The notes beneath the pieces were generated by a model. That model saw only the letters and a list, made by a program, of their open reading frames with translations, was not told where the DNA came from and made no database searches. From positions 124,001 through 188,000 of the forward strand of contig NZ_JAAIYA010000005.1 in NCBI RefSeq assembly GCF_010894405.1: DNA of 64,000 bases, in the 5' to 3' direction. Shown piece after piece: positions 29,358 to 38,423 of this stretch (its first letter is position 1; each line of letters begins with the position of its first letter). The translations under genes were made by a program, and so were the position numbers. Source of the stretch: Pyxidicoccus caerfyrddinensis. Its GTDB lineage: Bacteria > Myxococcota > Myxococcia > Myxococcales > Myxococcaceae.

Positions 29358-31394
29358 ATGCAGGCGGACACGCTGGATGAGATGAGCGGCCGGGAGTCGG
29401 TGCTCGGCTACCGGATGGGGACGGAGCTGACGGCGGTGGCGTCGTTCGGCAACCGCCACGCGCCGGGCCGTCTGGTGCAGCTCTCGCTGGAGCACCTGAC
29501 ACTGCAGCTCGCCTCGCAGACGGCGCTGGAGCCGGGGCAGGCCGCGTCGGTGGTGCTCGGGCACGGCGAGCGCTGGGCCACGGCGCTGGACGCCGAGGTC
29601 ATGGACGTGCGCGGCACGCCCGAGGTGAGCCTGCGCTTCGTCGCGCCGCCGCTCGCCGCGGGCCGCCGCATCGTCTCCGTGCTGGAGGCGCTGCGCGACA
29701 ACGGCCTGCTGCTGCCGCCGGAGACGCGGCCGGTGTGGCGCGAGAGCATCGACCATCCGGACCGCGTGGCGCGCATCTGCGACGCGCTCGCGGCGCGGCA
29801 GGCGCGCGGCGTGGCGCGGCTGCCGGACGGCCGCAGCCAGGTGGTGACGGCGGTCTTCTTCGACGTGCACGAGGGCCAGATGGGCTGGCGCTTCGACGGC
29901 CCGGCCCCCGCCGCGCCCTTCGTGCTGGAGGCCTTCGGCTACAGCAGCGTGGTGCACGTGGAGGTGCGCGAGGCGCGTGAGACGGCGGGCCTGGTGGTGG
30001 TGCCGGCGCCCAAGGAGCTGGTGCGCTACCGCCACCGCTGGCTGCGCCGCGCCACGCCGAGCAGCCCGTGCACCCTGTCGTTCGACCACTCGCTGTGGCC
30101 GCAGGTGCACGTGCGCCGCCCGGTGCTGGACCTCTCCTACGAGGGCCTCGCCTTCATCACCGAGCCGGGCGAGGACCTGCTGTACCCGGGCCTGCGCCAG
30201 CCGGTGCTCGAGGTGGCCATGGAGGGCCTGCCTCCGGTGCGGCTGCGCGCCGAGGTGCGCAACATCTCCAGCACGTCCACCGGCCGCCGCTGCGGCATGT
30301 CCGTGCGGCCGCTGGACGGGACGGGCGCCCGCGCGTGGCGCGCGCTGGTGGAGGCGCAGATGCACCCCACCACGAAGGTGGAGGGCGACTGGAGCGAGGC
30401 CACGTGGAGCCTCTTCGAGCGCTCGGGCTACTTCCGGCTGCCGGGCAAGTCGCCCGAGGACTTCGAGGACCTGCGCCCCACGTTCGACGCGACGCAGGCC
30501 CGGCTGGAGGGCCGCACGCACCTGGGCTACCGCGTGGTGCGCCCGGCGGGCGACGCACTGGAAGCCACGGTGTCGGTGTCCAAGCCGTATGAGAGCAGCT
30601 GGATGGCGCACCAGCTCGCGCGGCAGCAGGTGCCGGGCACCCGCGCCTCCGCGCGCGAGGCGCTGCGCGACATCTACCTGCGCGGCTACGAGCCCACGCA
30701 GGTGGACCCGGACGTGAAGTGGTTCTTCGCCTTCTGCGAGGCGAACGTGCGCTGGGTGCGCTTCACCAAGTTCGACTTCGCCACCTGGTACGAGCACACC
30801 GGCCAGACGTGCCTCGTGCCCTTCCGCCTCATGGAGGGCGAGGTGGAGCGGCCCTGGGAAGTCCCCGTGGGCATCGACGTGGGCACCCCCACCGCCGACG
30901 AGCGCGCGCGCTTCTTCGAGCAGGTGTCGAGCACGCGCCCGGTGGCCTACCGCGAGGCGCTGGACCTGGTCCCCGAGCGCTTCGACCTGGCGGGCCCGCG
31001 CGAGAAGTGGGGCGAGGCGGGCCTGGGCCGCGAGCGCGAGCTGTTCGTCGCGCGGCACGGCGGCAAGCCGGTGGCGCTGGCGGTGGTGGAGTCCGCCGAG
31101 CCGGGGCTCAACCTCTTCAACGTGCTGGACGGCGTGCGGCTGGTGCCGCTGATTGACGACACGCTGCCCGAGGCGCAGGACGCGCTGCTGGCGCTGCTGG
31201 CGCGCGCGGCGGACTGGTACCGCGCTCGGGGCCGCAAGGTCTTCGTGCACTACGTGGAGTCGGAGTGCGTGGAGTACGTCGAGCGCGCCGCCCTGGCGGA
31301 CCTGGGCGACGGCAAGCTGTGGGTCATCTCCGCCAGCCTGCTGCCCGAGTTCCTCGAGCACCTGCACGAGTCCACCACGCCCCGCGGGGGCTGA
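29358..31394 (+). CDS. PilZ-like protein with C-terminal GNAT-like domain
   Basis: Cytoplasmic protein of 678 residues. Two PilZ-like beta-barrels are suggested in the N-terminal half. The first (about 25-100) lacks the binding motifs. The second (about 220-330) has RYRHR followed by DLSYEGLAF, matching the RxxxR and D/NxSxxG residues that bind cyclic-di-GMP. The C-terminal 300 residues look like an acyltransferase-type domain (RELFVARHGGKPVALAVVESAEPGLNLFNVLDGVRLVP), with a region similar to GNAT-fold proteins. A cyclic-di-GMP-gated acyltransferase is an attractive inference but the fold assignments are by eye. ATG at 29358 follows CGGAG. It ends before a strong hairpin shared with the M36 protease gene. 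Confidence 0.7.
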   Translation: MQADTLDEMSGRESVLGYRMGTELTAVASFGNRHAPGRLVQLSLEHLTLQLASQTALEPGQAASVVLGHGERWATALDAEVMDVRGTPEVSLRFVAPPLAAGRRIVSVLEALRDNGLLLPPETRPVWRESIDHPDRVARICDALAARQARGVARLPDGRSQVVTAVFFDVHEGQMGWRFDGPAPAAPFVLEAFGYSSVVHVEVREARETAGLVVVPAPKELVRYRHRWLRRATPSSPCTLSFDHSLWPQVHVRRPVLDLSYEGLAFITEPGEDLLYPGLRQPVLEVAMEGLPPVRLRAEVRNISSTSTGRRCGMSVRPLDGTGARAWRALVEAQMHPTTKVEGDWSEATWSLFERSGYFRLPGKSPEDFEDLRPTFDATQARLEGRTHLGYRVVRPAGDALEATVSVSKPYESSWMAHQLARQQVPGTRASAREALRDIYLRGYEPTQVDPDVKWFFAFCEANVRWVRFTKFDFATWYEHTGQTCLVPFRLMEGEVERPWEVPVGIDVGTPTADERARFFEQVSSTRPVAYREALDLVPERFDLAGPREKWGEAGLGRERELFVARHGGKPVALAVVESAEPGLNLFNVLDGVRLVPLIDDTLPEAQDALLALLARAADWYRARGRKVFVHYVESECVEYVERAALADLGDGKLWVISASLLPEFLEHLHESTTPRGG

Positions 31395-31404
31395 AGAAAC
31401 ACGA

Positions 31405-31440
31405 CGGGCCGGGTGGCCTCGAGAGGCACCACCCGGCCCG
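31405..31440. terminator. Bidirectional terminator hairpin
   Basis: A perfect 12-bp inverted repeat (CGGGCCGGGTGG at 31405-31416, its complement at 31429-31440) encloses a 12-nt loop that itself contains a short CCTC/GAGG pair. It lies between convergent stop codons. Confidence 0.78.
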
Positions 31441-31470
31441 GTGTGAATCACGTGCGAGCGCTGCGTGTGA

Positions 31471-34443
31471 CTACTGCGGCCCGGCCTGCAGGTAGTAGGT
31501 CACGCCGCCCACGTTCGGGTTCTCGCCCTCCTTCACCTGCGGGTCCTCCTGGACGACGCCGAAGGTGTACTCCACGTAGGCGCCCTGCGGGTCCTTGGCG
31601 GGCTTGAGGTCGGTGAAGTTCATCTTCACCTCGAACTCCTGCTCCCCCTGCAGCGGAATGGCGAAGTAGGCCTTCGTCGGGTCCGCCACCTCGAACTGCG
31701 TCTCACCCACCTGCTGGACGCCCTCGGCCCGGCCGCCGGACGCCTTCCACAGCGCGGTCAGCTCCTGGCCCAGGTCCACCGTCACGCGGCCACGGGCGAG
31801 GAAGGGCTCCTGGCCGGCCACCGCGCCCTGCTCGAGGAAGCGCACGTTGAACATCCGCGGCTCACGCAGCACGTTGCGCAGGATGAAGCGCACGTCCACG
31901 AAGCCGAAGGGCAGCAGGTTCACGATGTTCGTGTTCCGCCAGAAGATGTTGTTGTTGTAGCGCGTGTTGTAGTTGGGGTCCGACGTCTCGACGAAGGCCA
32001 TCGGGTCCTGCGGCGTGACGAGGCGCGACAGCAGGCAGTAGTGGCCGACGAAGGGCGGGTTCCAGGGGATGACCACCTCGGTGACGCCGCCCGGCGGCAG
32101 GTACACCACCGTGGCCTGGCCGATGTCCGTCCACAGGCTCTGCCACGAGGTGCTGGTGGCGGCGTTGGTGCCGTACGCCTTCACCACCACGTTGTGGGCC
32201 GCGACGGTGGTGCTGCGGTTGCGCACGCGCACGTGCACGTAGTTCGTCTGGCCGAACTCCGGGTTCTGGTGCGGGCCGTTGACCGTGCTGGTGCGGACCC
32301 AGATGTCCTCGCTCTCCCACATCACGTTGCCCGCGGTGGCGGGGTCCGGCTGCAGGCCGGTGTCCCACGGCTTGTCCTTGCCCCACACGTCGGTGCGGCA
32401 GGCGGTGGGCACGTTGAAGCCGTTGGTGACGGCGGTGGTGTTGGGGCCACCGGAGACGGCGTCCACGCCCAGGCCGAAGCCGGCGAAGGCCGTCCACAGC
32501 CGGCAGACGTCCTCGCCGCTGTGCAGGGTGGTGGCCGCCTGGATGATGCCGTCACGCACCTGCGTGAAGGTCGGGCTGCACGGCGTGTTCTTCAGGCCCT
32601 GCGTGAAGTACAGCATCATGCGCTGGTTGCCGGCGCTGCCGGTGGCACCGTACAGGTTGGTGCTGAAGCCCCAGCGGTCCACCAGCGCCCAGTACGCCTC
32701 CCACATGCCCTGCGCGAAGACCTGACCCACCGCGTGCGGGCCGGACATCGACGTGAGGCTCTGGTACGTCCACGTGTTGAGGGCGGGGTTGGTGCTGTAC
32801 GGCTGGGCACGGATGCCGTTGCCGGTGGTGGGCTGGAACAGCGCGTACGTGCCGATGCCGCGCTTGAGCGGGCCGGTGTCCGTGGCCTTCGCCGTGTACA
32901 TGAGCGCGAGGAAGTCGCTGATGCCCTCGCCCGGCTGCTGCGTGTTGCCGAGGCAGGACACGTTCATGGGGCCGCCGACGAGGCGGTTGGAGATGCCGTG
33001 GCCGAACTCGTGGACGATGATGCCCGAGTCCAGGTCTCCGTCGCGGTTCGGCACGCCGCCGTTCCACAGGTACATCTGCATGCGCGGGCGCTGGCCGTCG
33101 ACGGGCGTGAAGAAGTTGGCGTTGTTCGTGCCGCCGCCGTCCTGGGCCTCCGCGCGCACGTCGTCGTTGCCCAGGCCGCCGTTGCCGTAGTTGTTGACCT
33201 GGAAGTTGCCGGACACCTCGTCGAACCCGTACTGGTACTGGACGTCGTGGATGATGTTGTTCCAGTAGAACAGGTTCGTCACGGCCGCCGGGGTGTACGT
33301 GGACGGCGCGCCGAGGAGGTTGATGGCGAAGCTGCAGTTGAGGACGCCGCCGCAGTTCGGCTCGATGGCCGGGGGCAGGTTGTCGGCGTTGATGTCGTCG
33401 TAGGCGTGGACGTTGTTGCCGCGGTGGATGGTGAACTCGGCCCCGGCGACGCCGTTGGTGTCATGCCAGCCGAAGGGCGAGGCGATGGCGTTGGCGGGGT
33501 TGAGCACGTTCACCCGGCCGTCCGCGGGCGGCAGCGGCGTGGTGTGGTTGGGGCTCTCCACGGGGCGCGGATAGACGCGGTACGTGTCCGCGGCCACGTG
33601 GTCCACGCGCGTCCAGACCTCGCCGGTGCTGGCGTCCACCGTCATGTCGTAGACGTGCTGCGAGTCCGCGGTGTGGACCAGGAAGTTCCAGACGAGGCGG
33701 GCCTCGCCGGAGCGTACCGGCAGCACGGCGAGCTGCGCGTTGATGGGCTCGGTGGAGACCCCGGCGTTGTCCACCTGCGTGCGCTGGCGCGGCCCCAGTT
33801 CCGTGCGGAGCTCGCGGGGCGTGGCGGCCAGCTTCAGGCCCAGGTGGCGCGCGGCGCCGGCCACGGCCTCACCGGCACCCAGGCGCGGCTGCGCGCTGGT
33901 GAGCGTCCGGGAGAGCGCGGGCAGGAAGTCGCTGTGCACGCCGAGGACGCGGCCCTCGGCGTCCACGTTGATCTGCAGCTGCCCGTTGTAGACGGGCACG
34001 CCCTGGTACGTCTGGCGCAGGTAGAGGTTGGTGACGCCGCTGATGCGCGAGTAGACGCGGTCGACGACCTCCAGGTTGGCCAGGTCCGACAGCTCCAGGC
34101 CGAGCAGCTCGCGCTGGGACTGGACGAAGTCGAGGCCGATGGCGAGCGCATCGCCGCTGCGCGGCGCGGAGAGGGCGCCCACGGGGTTGGTGAGGGAGCG
34201 GACGAGGCCGAGGGCCGGGTCATGCTCCACGCGGAGGTCCGGCACGCTCTTGCGCAGCTCGGCGGCCCGGCTCAGCTGGGCGGCGGAGAGGGCGCGCTTG
34301 ACGCCGGAGTTGTAGGTGACGCGAGCATCGAAGTGGCGGGTGCCGTCCTGCTCCTGCGCGGCGCCCAACGCCAGCGGGGCCGTGAGGGTGCCCGTGACGA
34401 CCAGCGCCTGGAACAGGCGCCTGCGATAAAGACCCAACGACAT
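31471..34443 (-). CDS. Secreted M36 (fungalysin) zinc metallopeptidase
   Basis: Secreted endopeptidase precursor of 990 residues, suited to predatory or nutritional protein digestion. A signal peptide (LVVTGTLTAPLALG) leads to an FTP/PepSY-type inhibitory propeptide (about 40-290; VPVYNGQLQINVDAEGRVLGVHSDF). The M36 catalytic domain carries the zinc motif HEFGHGISNRL with H478, E479 and H482 and the downstream GEGISDFLALMY glutamate. A C-terminal region of about 350 residues contains beta-sandwich domains (VRVRNRSTTVAAHNVVVKAYG) likely to aid secretion or binding. AAGGAG precedes the ATG at 34443. It is monocistronic, with 180 bp before the NYN gene stop. Confidence 0.93.
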   Translation of the reverse strand: MSLGLYRRRLFQALVVTGTLTAPLALGAAQEQDGTRHFDARVTYNSGVKRALSAAQLSRAAELRKSVPDLRVEHDPALGLVRSLTNPVGALSAPRSGDALAIGLDFVQSQRELLGLELSDLANLEVVDRVYSRISGVTNLYLRQTYQGVPVYNGQLQINVDAEGRVLGVHSDFLPALSRTLTSAQPRLGAGEAVAGAARHLGLKLAATPRELRTELGPRQRTQVDNAGVSTEPINAQLAVLPVRSGEARLVWNFLVHTADSQHVYDMTVDASTGEVWTRVDHVAADTYRVYPRPVESPNHTTPLPPADGRVNVLNPANAIASPFGWHDTNGVAGAEFTIHRGNNVHAYDDINADNLPPAIEPNCGGVLNCSFAINLLGAPSTYTPAAVTNLFYWNNIIHDVQYQYGFDEVSGNFQVNNYGNGGLGNDDVRAEAQDGGGTNNANFFTPVDGQRPRMQMYLWNGGVPNRDGDLDSGIIVHEFGHGISNRLVGGPMNVSCLGNTQQPGEGISDFLALMYTAKATDTGPLKRGIGTYALFQPTTGNGIRAQPYSTNPALNTWTYQSLTSMSGPHAVGQVFAQGMWEAYWALVDRWGFSTNLYGATGSAGNQRMMLYFTQGLKNTPCSPTFTQVRDGIIQAATTLHSGEDVCRLWTAFAGFGLGVDAVSGGPNTTAVTNGFNVPTACRTDVWGKDKPWDTGLQPDPATAGNVMWESEDIWVRTSTVNGPHQNPEFGQTNYVHVRVRNRSTTVAAHNVVVKAYGTNAATSTSWQSLWTDIGQATVVYLPPGGVTEVVIPWNPPFVGHYCLLSRLVTPQDPMAFVETSDPNYNTRYNNNIFWRNTNIVNLLPFGFVDVRFILRNVLREPRMFNVRFLEQGAVAGQEPFLARGRVTVDLGQELTALWKASGGRAEGVQQVGETQFEVADPTKAYFAIPLQGEQEFEVKMNFTDLKPAKDPQGAYVEYTFGVVQEDPQVKEGENPNVGGVTYYLQAGPQ

Positions 34444-34625
34444 GGTGTCTCCTTCCAGCTGCTCTGCGGGGGTGTGTGCCGGCTCATGCGAAAAGCCGGC
34501 GCCACCCCGTGAGCAGAACCCGTGCCAATCGGCACTTCCTGGGGAAACACGAAAGAAAAGTAACTCTGGATGCCACAGTTTCCGCGCCGGCTGTGGCGCG
34601 GAATGTCACTGCGCGGGGGCGCTGA

Positions 34626-35603
34626 CTAGACGCCCTCGTCCTCGTCCGGGTCCGGGTAGGACTCGAGCTCCTCGTCCTCCTCGACGTGGGCCTGGCGCTT
34701 CTTGCCCTTGCCCTCGCCGTGTCCGCCGCTGGGGGCGGCGGCGAGGTCCGAGTCCGCGGCCACCACGTACCACTGGCGGCCCTGCTGGATGCGGCGCAGG
34801 AGCCCTTCCTGCTCCAGCGCGGCCAGCAGCCGGGCGAAGGTGGAGAAGCCGTGCTCGCGCTCGTCGAAGTCCGGCTCCTTGCGGACGATGGCTTCCTTGA
34901 TGAGCGACGGATTCACCGCCCCCGTCGCGCGCGCGAGCATGCTCTGCACCACCTCGCGGGCGATGTCCGGCACCTCCGTGCGCGCCTGGCCCTTCGCGGC
35001 CTGCGCGGGCTGCGCCGCCTCGGCCTTGCCCCCGCGCTCGCCGCGGGCATGGCGGCCGCCGCGCTTGCCGTGTCCCGGCTCCTCGGCGACCACGCTCTGC
35101 CGGCCCTTGTCCTTGTCTCCCTTTTCGGAGCGCGACTGGCGCGGGCGCAGGTAGATGAACTCGTCACACGCCTTCACGAAGAGGGGGGACGTGGACTCCT
35201 TCACCGCGAGCCCAATCACGGTGCGGCCATTCTCACGCAGCTTGTAGGCCAGCGGGCAGAAGTCGCTGTCCCCGGAGCCGATGACGAAGGTGTCGATGCT
35301 CTCGCGCGCGTAGCACAGCTCCAGCGCGTCGATGACCAGGCGCATGTCCGCGCCATTCTTCCCGGCGCGCGTGGAGGGCGGGACGTCCAGCAGCTCCACG
35401 CCGAACTCGTGCAGGCGAATCTTGGCCTCGGCGAAGCGGGACCAGTCGCAGTACGCGCGGCGGTAGACGACCTTGCCCTTCTCCAGCAGGCGGTCGAGCG
35501 ACGGCTGCAAATCGAAGCTCGCGGAGTTGATACCGGTGTTGGTGACCAGGTTCTCGAAATCGATGAAGAGGGCGATGCGGTGTTCTTCGGTGCGACCGTT
35601 CAC
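34626..35603 (-). CDS. NYN-domain (LabA/DUF88) protein with C-terminal OST-HTH
   Basis: Predicted RNA-binding or RNA-cleaving protein of 325 residues. The N-terminal NYN domain (PIN-like nuclease fold) has IALFIDFENLV, GADMRLVIDALELCYA and FVIGSGDSDFCPLAYKLRENG, giving the conserved acidic residues of the active site. A charged Gly/Lys-rich linker joins an OST-HTH/LOTUS-type RNA-binding domain (ATGAVNPSLIKEAIVRKEPDFDEREHGFSTFARLLAALEQEGLLRR), then an acidic tail. The start is probably GTG at 35603 after AGGGG, because the upstream frame is Pro-rich and unconserved. Bacterial homologues such as LabA affect circadian output or RNA decay; the role here is unknown. Confidence 0.88.
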   Translation of the reverse strand: MNGRTEEHRIALFIDFENLVTNTGINSASFDLQPSLDRLLEKGKVVYRRAYCDWSRFAEAKIRLHEFGVELLDVPPSTRAGKNGADMRLVIDALELCYARESIDTFVIGSGDSDFCPLAYKLRENGRTVIGLAVKESTSPLFVKACDEFIYLRPRQSRSEKGDKDKGRQSVVAEEPGHGKRGGRHARGERGGKAEAAQPAQAAKGQARTEVPDIAREVVQSMLARATGAVNPSLIKEAIVRKEPDFDEREHGFSTFARLLAALEQEGLLRRIQQGRQWYVVAADSDLAAAPSGGHGEGKGKKRQAHVEEDEELESYPDPDEDEGV

Positions 35604-36020
35604 GTGCGGCCCCTGCGTATGGCCGCCCCCAGCAGGAGGCGGTGGATGAGTCCGGGCGCTCGCGGTGGAGCCGTGCCGGACAGCCCACCCTAGCCCTTTC
35701 CAGGCGCCATGGGGTGTTGGCCTTCGTGGGGTGAACACTCGAATGCTGAGTCCGCACCGCGAGCATGCAGTCGAGCGGTGCGGCGGACACGTGGGGCATG
35801 CCTCCGCCGCATGTCCTCCCCCGGCCGCGTGAAGCCCGTGAGCCCGGTGGTGCGATGCACCGTCCCGACGGCGGCCACGCGACGTGAGCGGAGGCCCGGT
35901 GCGCGGAGCGTGGCACGGCCTTCGGTACGTCCGCTGCTGGCACCCCCGGTCCGCACGGGGCCTCCGGGCCCCTAGCTTCAGGGGAACGGGTCGAAGGACC
36001 CCCGAGCCCGGAGCAGGACC
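35604..36020. other. Divergent intergenic region without a gene
   Basis: About 415 bp between the NYN gene and a small exported protein gene. No convincing frame is present. Two small hairpins sit close to the rightward gene: GGGGCC/GGCCCC at about 35957-35972, and CCCCT/AGGGG at about 35968-35984. They may lie in its leader. Confidence 0.45.
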
Positions 36021-36506
36021 ATGATGCGGATGATTCCCAGGAGGTGGCGCGGCCTCGCGTTGGCGGCGCCATCGCTGACAGCGCTGTTGCTACCCGTGGC
36101 CACCCAGGCCAACGAACCCAGCCAGCCCACGGAGGAGGTCAAGCGCGAAAGCATGGGCGACCAGACCGTCAGCGGCCGCGCGGGCCTCCAGGACCCCTTC
36201 GTCGACTCCGCCCACCAGAGCCAGGGCCTGGCGGTGAGCCTCAATGGCGTCGCGGGCATGCCGGTGCGGCGCGTGACGCCGGACCAGGATCGGATGCGCC
36301 AGCTGACAGGAGAGGTGGTGAAGCTCAACGGCCAGGTCCTCTACGTGGAGACCGAGATTGGCGCCGTGGTGCCGCTGGACCTGAGCGCCCTCCAGCTTCG
36401 CAAGGCGCCCGAGAAGGGCCAGCTGGTGGTCGCCACCTACCAGGTGGAGAACACGACGGAGAACGTGGCGCTGTCGCTCGCGGGCGAAGTCCCGAACAAG
36501 GGCTGA
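36021..36506 (+). CDS. Small exported protein of unknown function
   Basis: Exported protein of 161 residues with a signal peptide (LALAAPSLTALLLPVATQA) and a mature domain of about 120 residues. The C-terminal half looks like a small beta-barrel of the OB type (LTGEVVKLNGQVLYVETEIGAVVPLDLSALQLRKAPEKGQLVVATYQVENT), suggestive of binding rather than catalysis. Two consecutive ATG codons at 36021 and 36024 follow an AGGACC sequence. It stands alone and converges on the HAD phosphatase gene with 7 bp between stops. I do not recognise a family. Confidence 0.72.
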   Translation: MMRMIPRRWRGLALAAPSLTALLLPVATQANEPSQPTEEVKRESMGDQTVSGRAGLQDPFVDSAHQSQGLAVSLNGVAGMPVRRVTPDQDRMRQLTGEVVKLNGQVLYVETEIGAVVPLDLSALQLRKAPEKGQLVVATYQVENTTENVALSLAGEVPNKG

Positions 36507-36513
36507 GCCGGCG

Positions 36514-37284
36514 TCACTCCTCCGGGTGGAGCTGCACCAGCGAGGGCAGCTCCGCCGCCCGCGCGCGCAGGCGGGGCTTGGGGCGGATGGCCACCGGCAC
36601 GCGCGAGGCGGCGAGCAGCTCGAAGTCGAACACGTTGTCGCCGAACGCCGCGTACAGCGGCTGGGGCGTGCGGGCGCGCAGGCAGTGCACCTTCCCGGCC
36701 GCGTAGGGGATGGGCTCGACGATGGAGGCCAGCACCGTCCCGTCCTCCTCGCGCGGCGTGCACGCCAGCACGTTGGCGGGGTCGATGCCCACCTCCACCA
36801 CCGCGGCCTCCACCACCGCGAGCGGCGACGCGCTGACCACGTAGCAGGCGATGCCCCGGCCCAGCGCCCACTCCACCACGCGGCGCGTCTCGGGGTGCAG
36901 GCGCCGCTTCACCTCCCGGCGGGCCACCACGTCGCGGGCGAACGCTCGCACGGCGTCCACGCGCCAGCCGGCGAAGAGCCACGCCACCATCTCGTAGATT
37001 TCCTTCTCCGGAATCCGGCCCGCCTCGAACTCGGTGAAGAGCCGGTGCGCCAGCTCGCGCGCCTCCAGGCCCGGGGCCAGGCCGTGCGCCGCGCCCAGCC
37101 GCTGGAGCGCCGCGTGCGCCGGCGGGCGGATGTCCCCGTGCTCAAGCAGGGCGAGGAAGAGGTCGTCCCCCACGTCCCCGCTCCACAGCGTCCCGTCCCC
37201 GTCGAACGCCAGCACTCCGCCGGGCGCCCGCGCGGCCTCCTGGGCGATGCGCTCCAGCGTCTCCTCCACGCGCTCCATCCTCAT
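36514..37284 (-). CDS. HAD-superfamily phosphatase (SerB-like)
   Basis: Cytoplasmic phosphatase of 256 residues of the SerB-like HAD subfamily. Motif I is LAFDGDGTLWSGD (nucleophile Asp), motif II is YVVSASPLAVVE, and motif IV is AAFGDNVFDFELL. The helical cap lies between motifs I and II (about 45-115). The substrate is not evident; phosphoserine-like or phospholipid-head-group phosphatase are both possible. ATG at 37284 has GGGGGAGG nine bases upstream. The next upstream gene on the same strand is the ABC substrate-binding protein, whose stop is 49 bp before this start, so the genes may be co-transcribed. Confidence 0.87.
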   Translation of the reverse strand: MRMERVEETLERIAQEAARAPGGVLAFDGDGTLWSGDVGDDLFLALLEHGDIRPPAHAALQRLGAAHGLAPGLEARELAHRLFTEFEAGRIPEKEIYEMVAWLFAGWRVDAVRAFARDVVARREVKRRLHPETRRVVEWALGRGIACYVVSASPLAVVEAAVVEVGIDPANVLACTPREEDGTVLASIVEPIPYAAGKVHCLRARTPQPLYAAFGDNVFDFELLAASRVPVAIRPKPRLRARAAELPSLVQLHPEE

Positions 37285-37333
37285 GGGCGCGCATCCTCCC
37301 CCGGCTCCAGGGACGGAGTCACCTGCCGGGCCC

Positions 37334-38344
37334 TCACTTCGCCGCGGCGCCCCGCACCTCATCGAGGACGCTCAGGTCCACCAGGCCCTTGATGTCGGCG
37401 TCGGCGGTGAAGCCCAGGTCCTTCGCATGCTGCGCGGCGGTGGCGAGCGCGGAGGGCACCGGGTCCAGGCTGGGCTCCAGCCGGGAGAAGGCGTCCTGGA
37501 TGATGGGCCCGGGCATGGGCTTGTGGGTGAGCCGGCCGAAGGCGGCGTTGACGGCGGTGGTGAAGCCGGCCCTGTCATTCTTCCACCGCTCGGTGAGCTG
37601 CACGTGCGCGCGCAGCAGCGCGGCCACGCGAGGCCGCTGCGTCTCCAGCACCTTGCGCGTCGTGACAATCACCGTGGTGGGGAAGCGCTTGTCGGGCCAT
37701 AGGTCCCGCTCGTCCACGAGGATGTGGCCTCCGCCCTCGGCCACCATGCGCGCGCCCCACGGCTCGGGCACCCACGCGCCCTCGATGCCGCCATTCAGGA
37801 ACTGGCCGAGGATGTCCGGGTTGCTCAGCGGGACAATCTGCACGTCGCCGGTGCCTTGAAGGTTGGTGACCAGCCCCTTCTGCTTCAGCCAGTAGCGCAG
37901 GGCGATGTCCTGCGTGTTGCCCAGCTGCGGCGTGGCCAGCTTCTTCCCCTTCAGCTCCTCGGCGGACTTCGCGCTCTTCACCACCAGCACCGCGCCGCCG
38001 TTCACCGCGCCGGAGATGATGCGCAGCTCGCGCCCGGCCTTGAGGAACGTGTTGATGGCCGGGCCGCTGCCCACGTAGGACACATCCAGCGAGCCGGCCA
38101 CCAGCGCCTCCATGGCGGCGGGGCCGGCGTTGAACTGCTTCACCTCCAGCCGTCCCACGCCGGGCTGCGAGCTGAAGGTGTCCTCGGCGTTGCCCACCAG
38201 CGCCTGGGCATGGGTGATGTTGGGGAAGAAGCCCAGCCGCAGCGGAGCGTTGGGACTTCCAGCGGGAGCTTCGCGCTTGCAGCCGGCGCCGAGCACCGCC
38301 AGTCCGGCGAGCGCGAGAAGAAGCAGAGAGCGGGTTGGGCGCAT
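37334..38344 (-). CDS. ABC transporter substrate-binding lipoprotein, SsuA/NMT1-like
   Basis: Periplasmic binding lipoprotein of 336 residues. The signal peptide LLLLALAGLAVLGAGC ends in a lipobox. The mature domain has the NMT1/SsuA-like sequence RLGFFPNITHAQALVGNAEDTF, then FNAGPAAMEALVAGSLDVSYVGSGPAINTFLKAG and FLNGGIEGAWVPEPWGARMVAEGGGHILVDERDLWP, all typical of aliphatic sulfonate, nitrate or thiamine-precursor binders. It would deliver its ligand to the permease and ATPase encoded upstream on the same strand. The ligand cannot be fixed from sequence; no sulfonatase gene is nearby. Confidence 0.9.
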   Translation of the reverse strand: MRPTRSLLLLALAGLAVLGAGCKREAPAGSPNAPLRLGFFPNITHAQALVGNAEDTFSSQPGVGRLEVKQFNAGPAAMEALVAGSLDVSYVGSGPAINTFLKAGRELRIISGAVNGGAVLVVKSAKSAEELKGKKLATPQLGNTQDIALRYWLKQKGLVTNLQGTGDVQIVPLSNPDILGQFLNGGIEGAWVPEPWGARMVAEGGGHILVDERDLWPDKRFPTTVIVTTRKVLETQRPRVAALLRAHVQLTERWKNDRAGFTTAVNAAFGRLTHKPMPGPIIQDAFSRLEPSLDPVPSALATAAQHAKDLGFTADADIKGLVDLSVLDEVRGAAAK

Positions 38345-38423
38345 ACGCCGCCAAGAAAGGTACGGGCAGGCGGGATTTCAACGTACGCGAGGACGAAGCG
38401 TCGGGCGCTTTACGTCCAGTGCG

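Noticed and set aside
29337-31451. A 704-codon minus-strand frame opposite the PilZ-like gene
   Set aside because: His/Arg-rich antisense shadow with no domain; the plus frame has PilZ motifs and a ribosome site.
32041-34512. An 823-codon plus-strand frame opposite the M36 protease
   Set aside because: Antisense shadow; the minus frame holds HEFGH, a signal peptide and a ribosome site.
35910-35930. A sigma-54 promoter (TGGCACG)
   Set aside because: The -12 element TTGC is missing at the required spacing.
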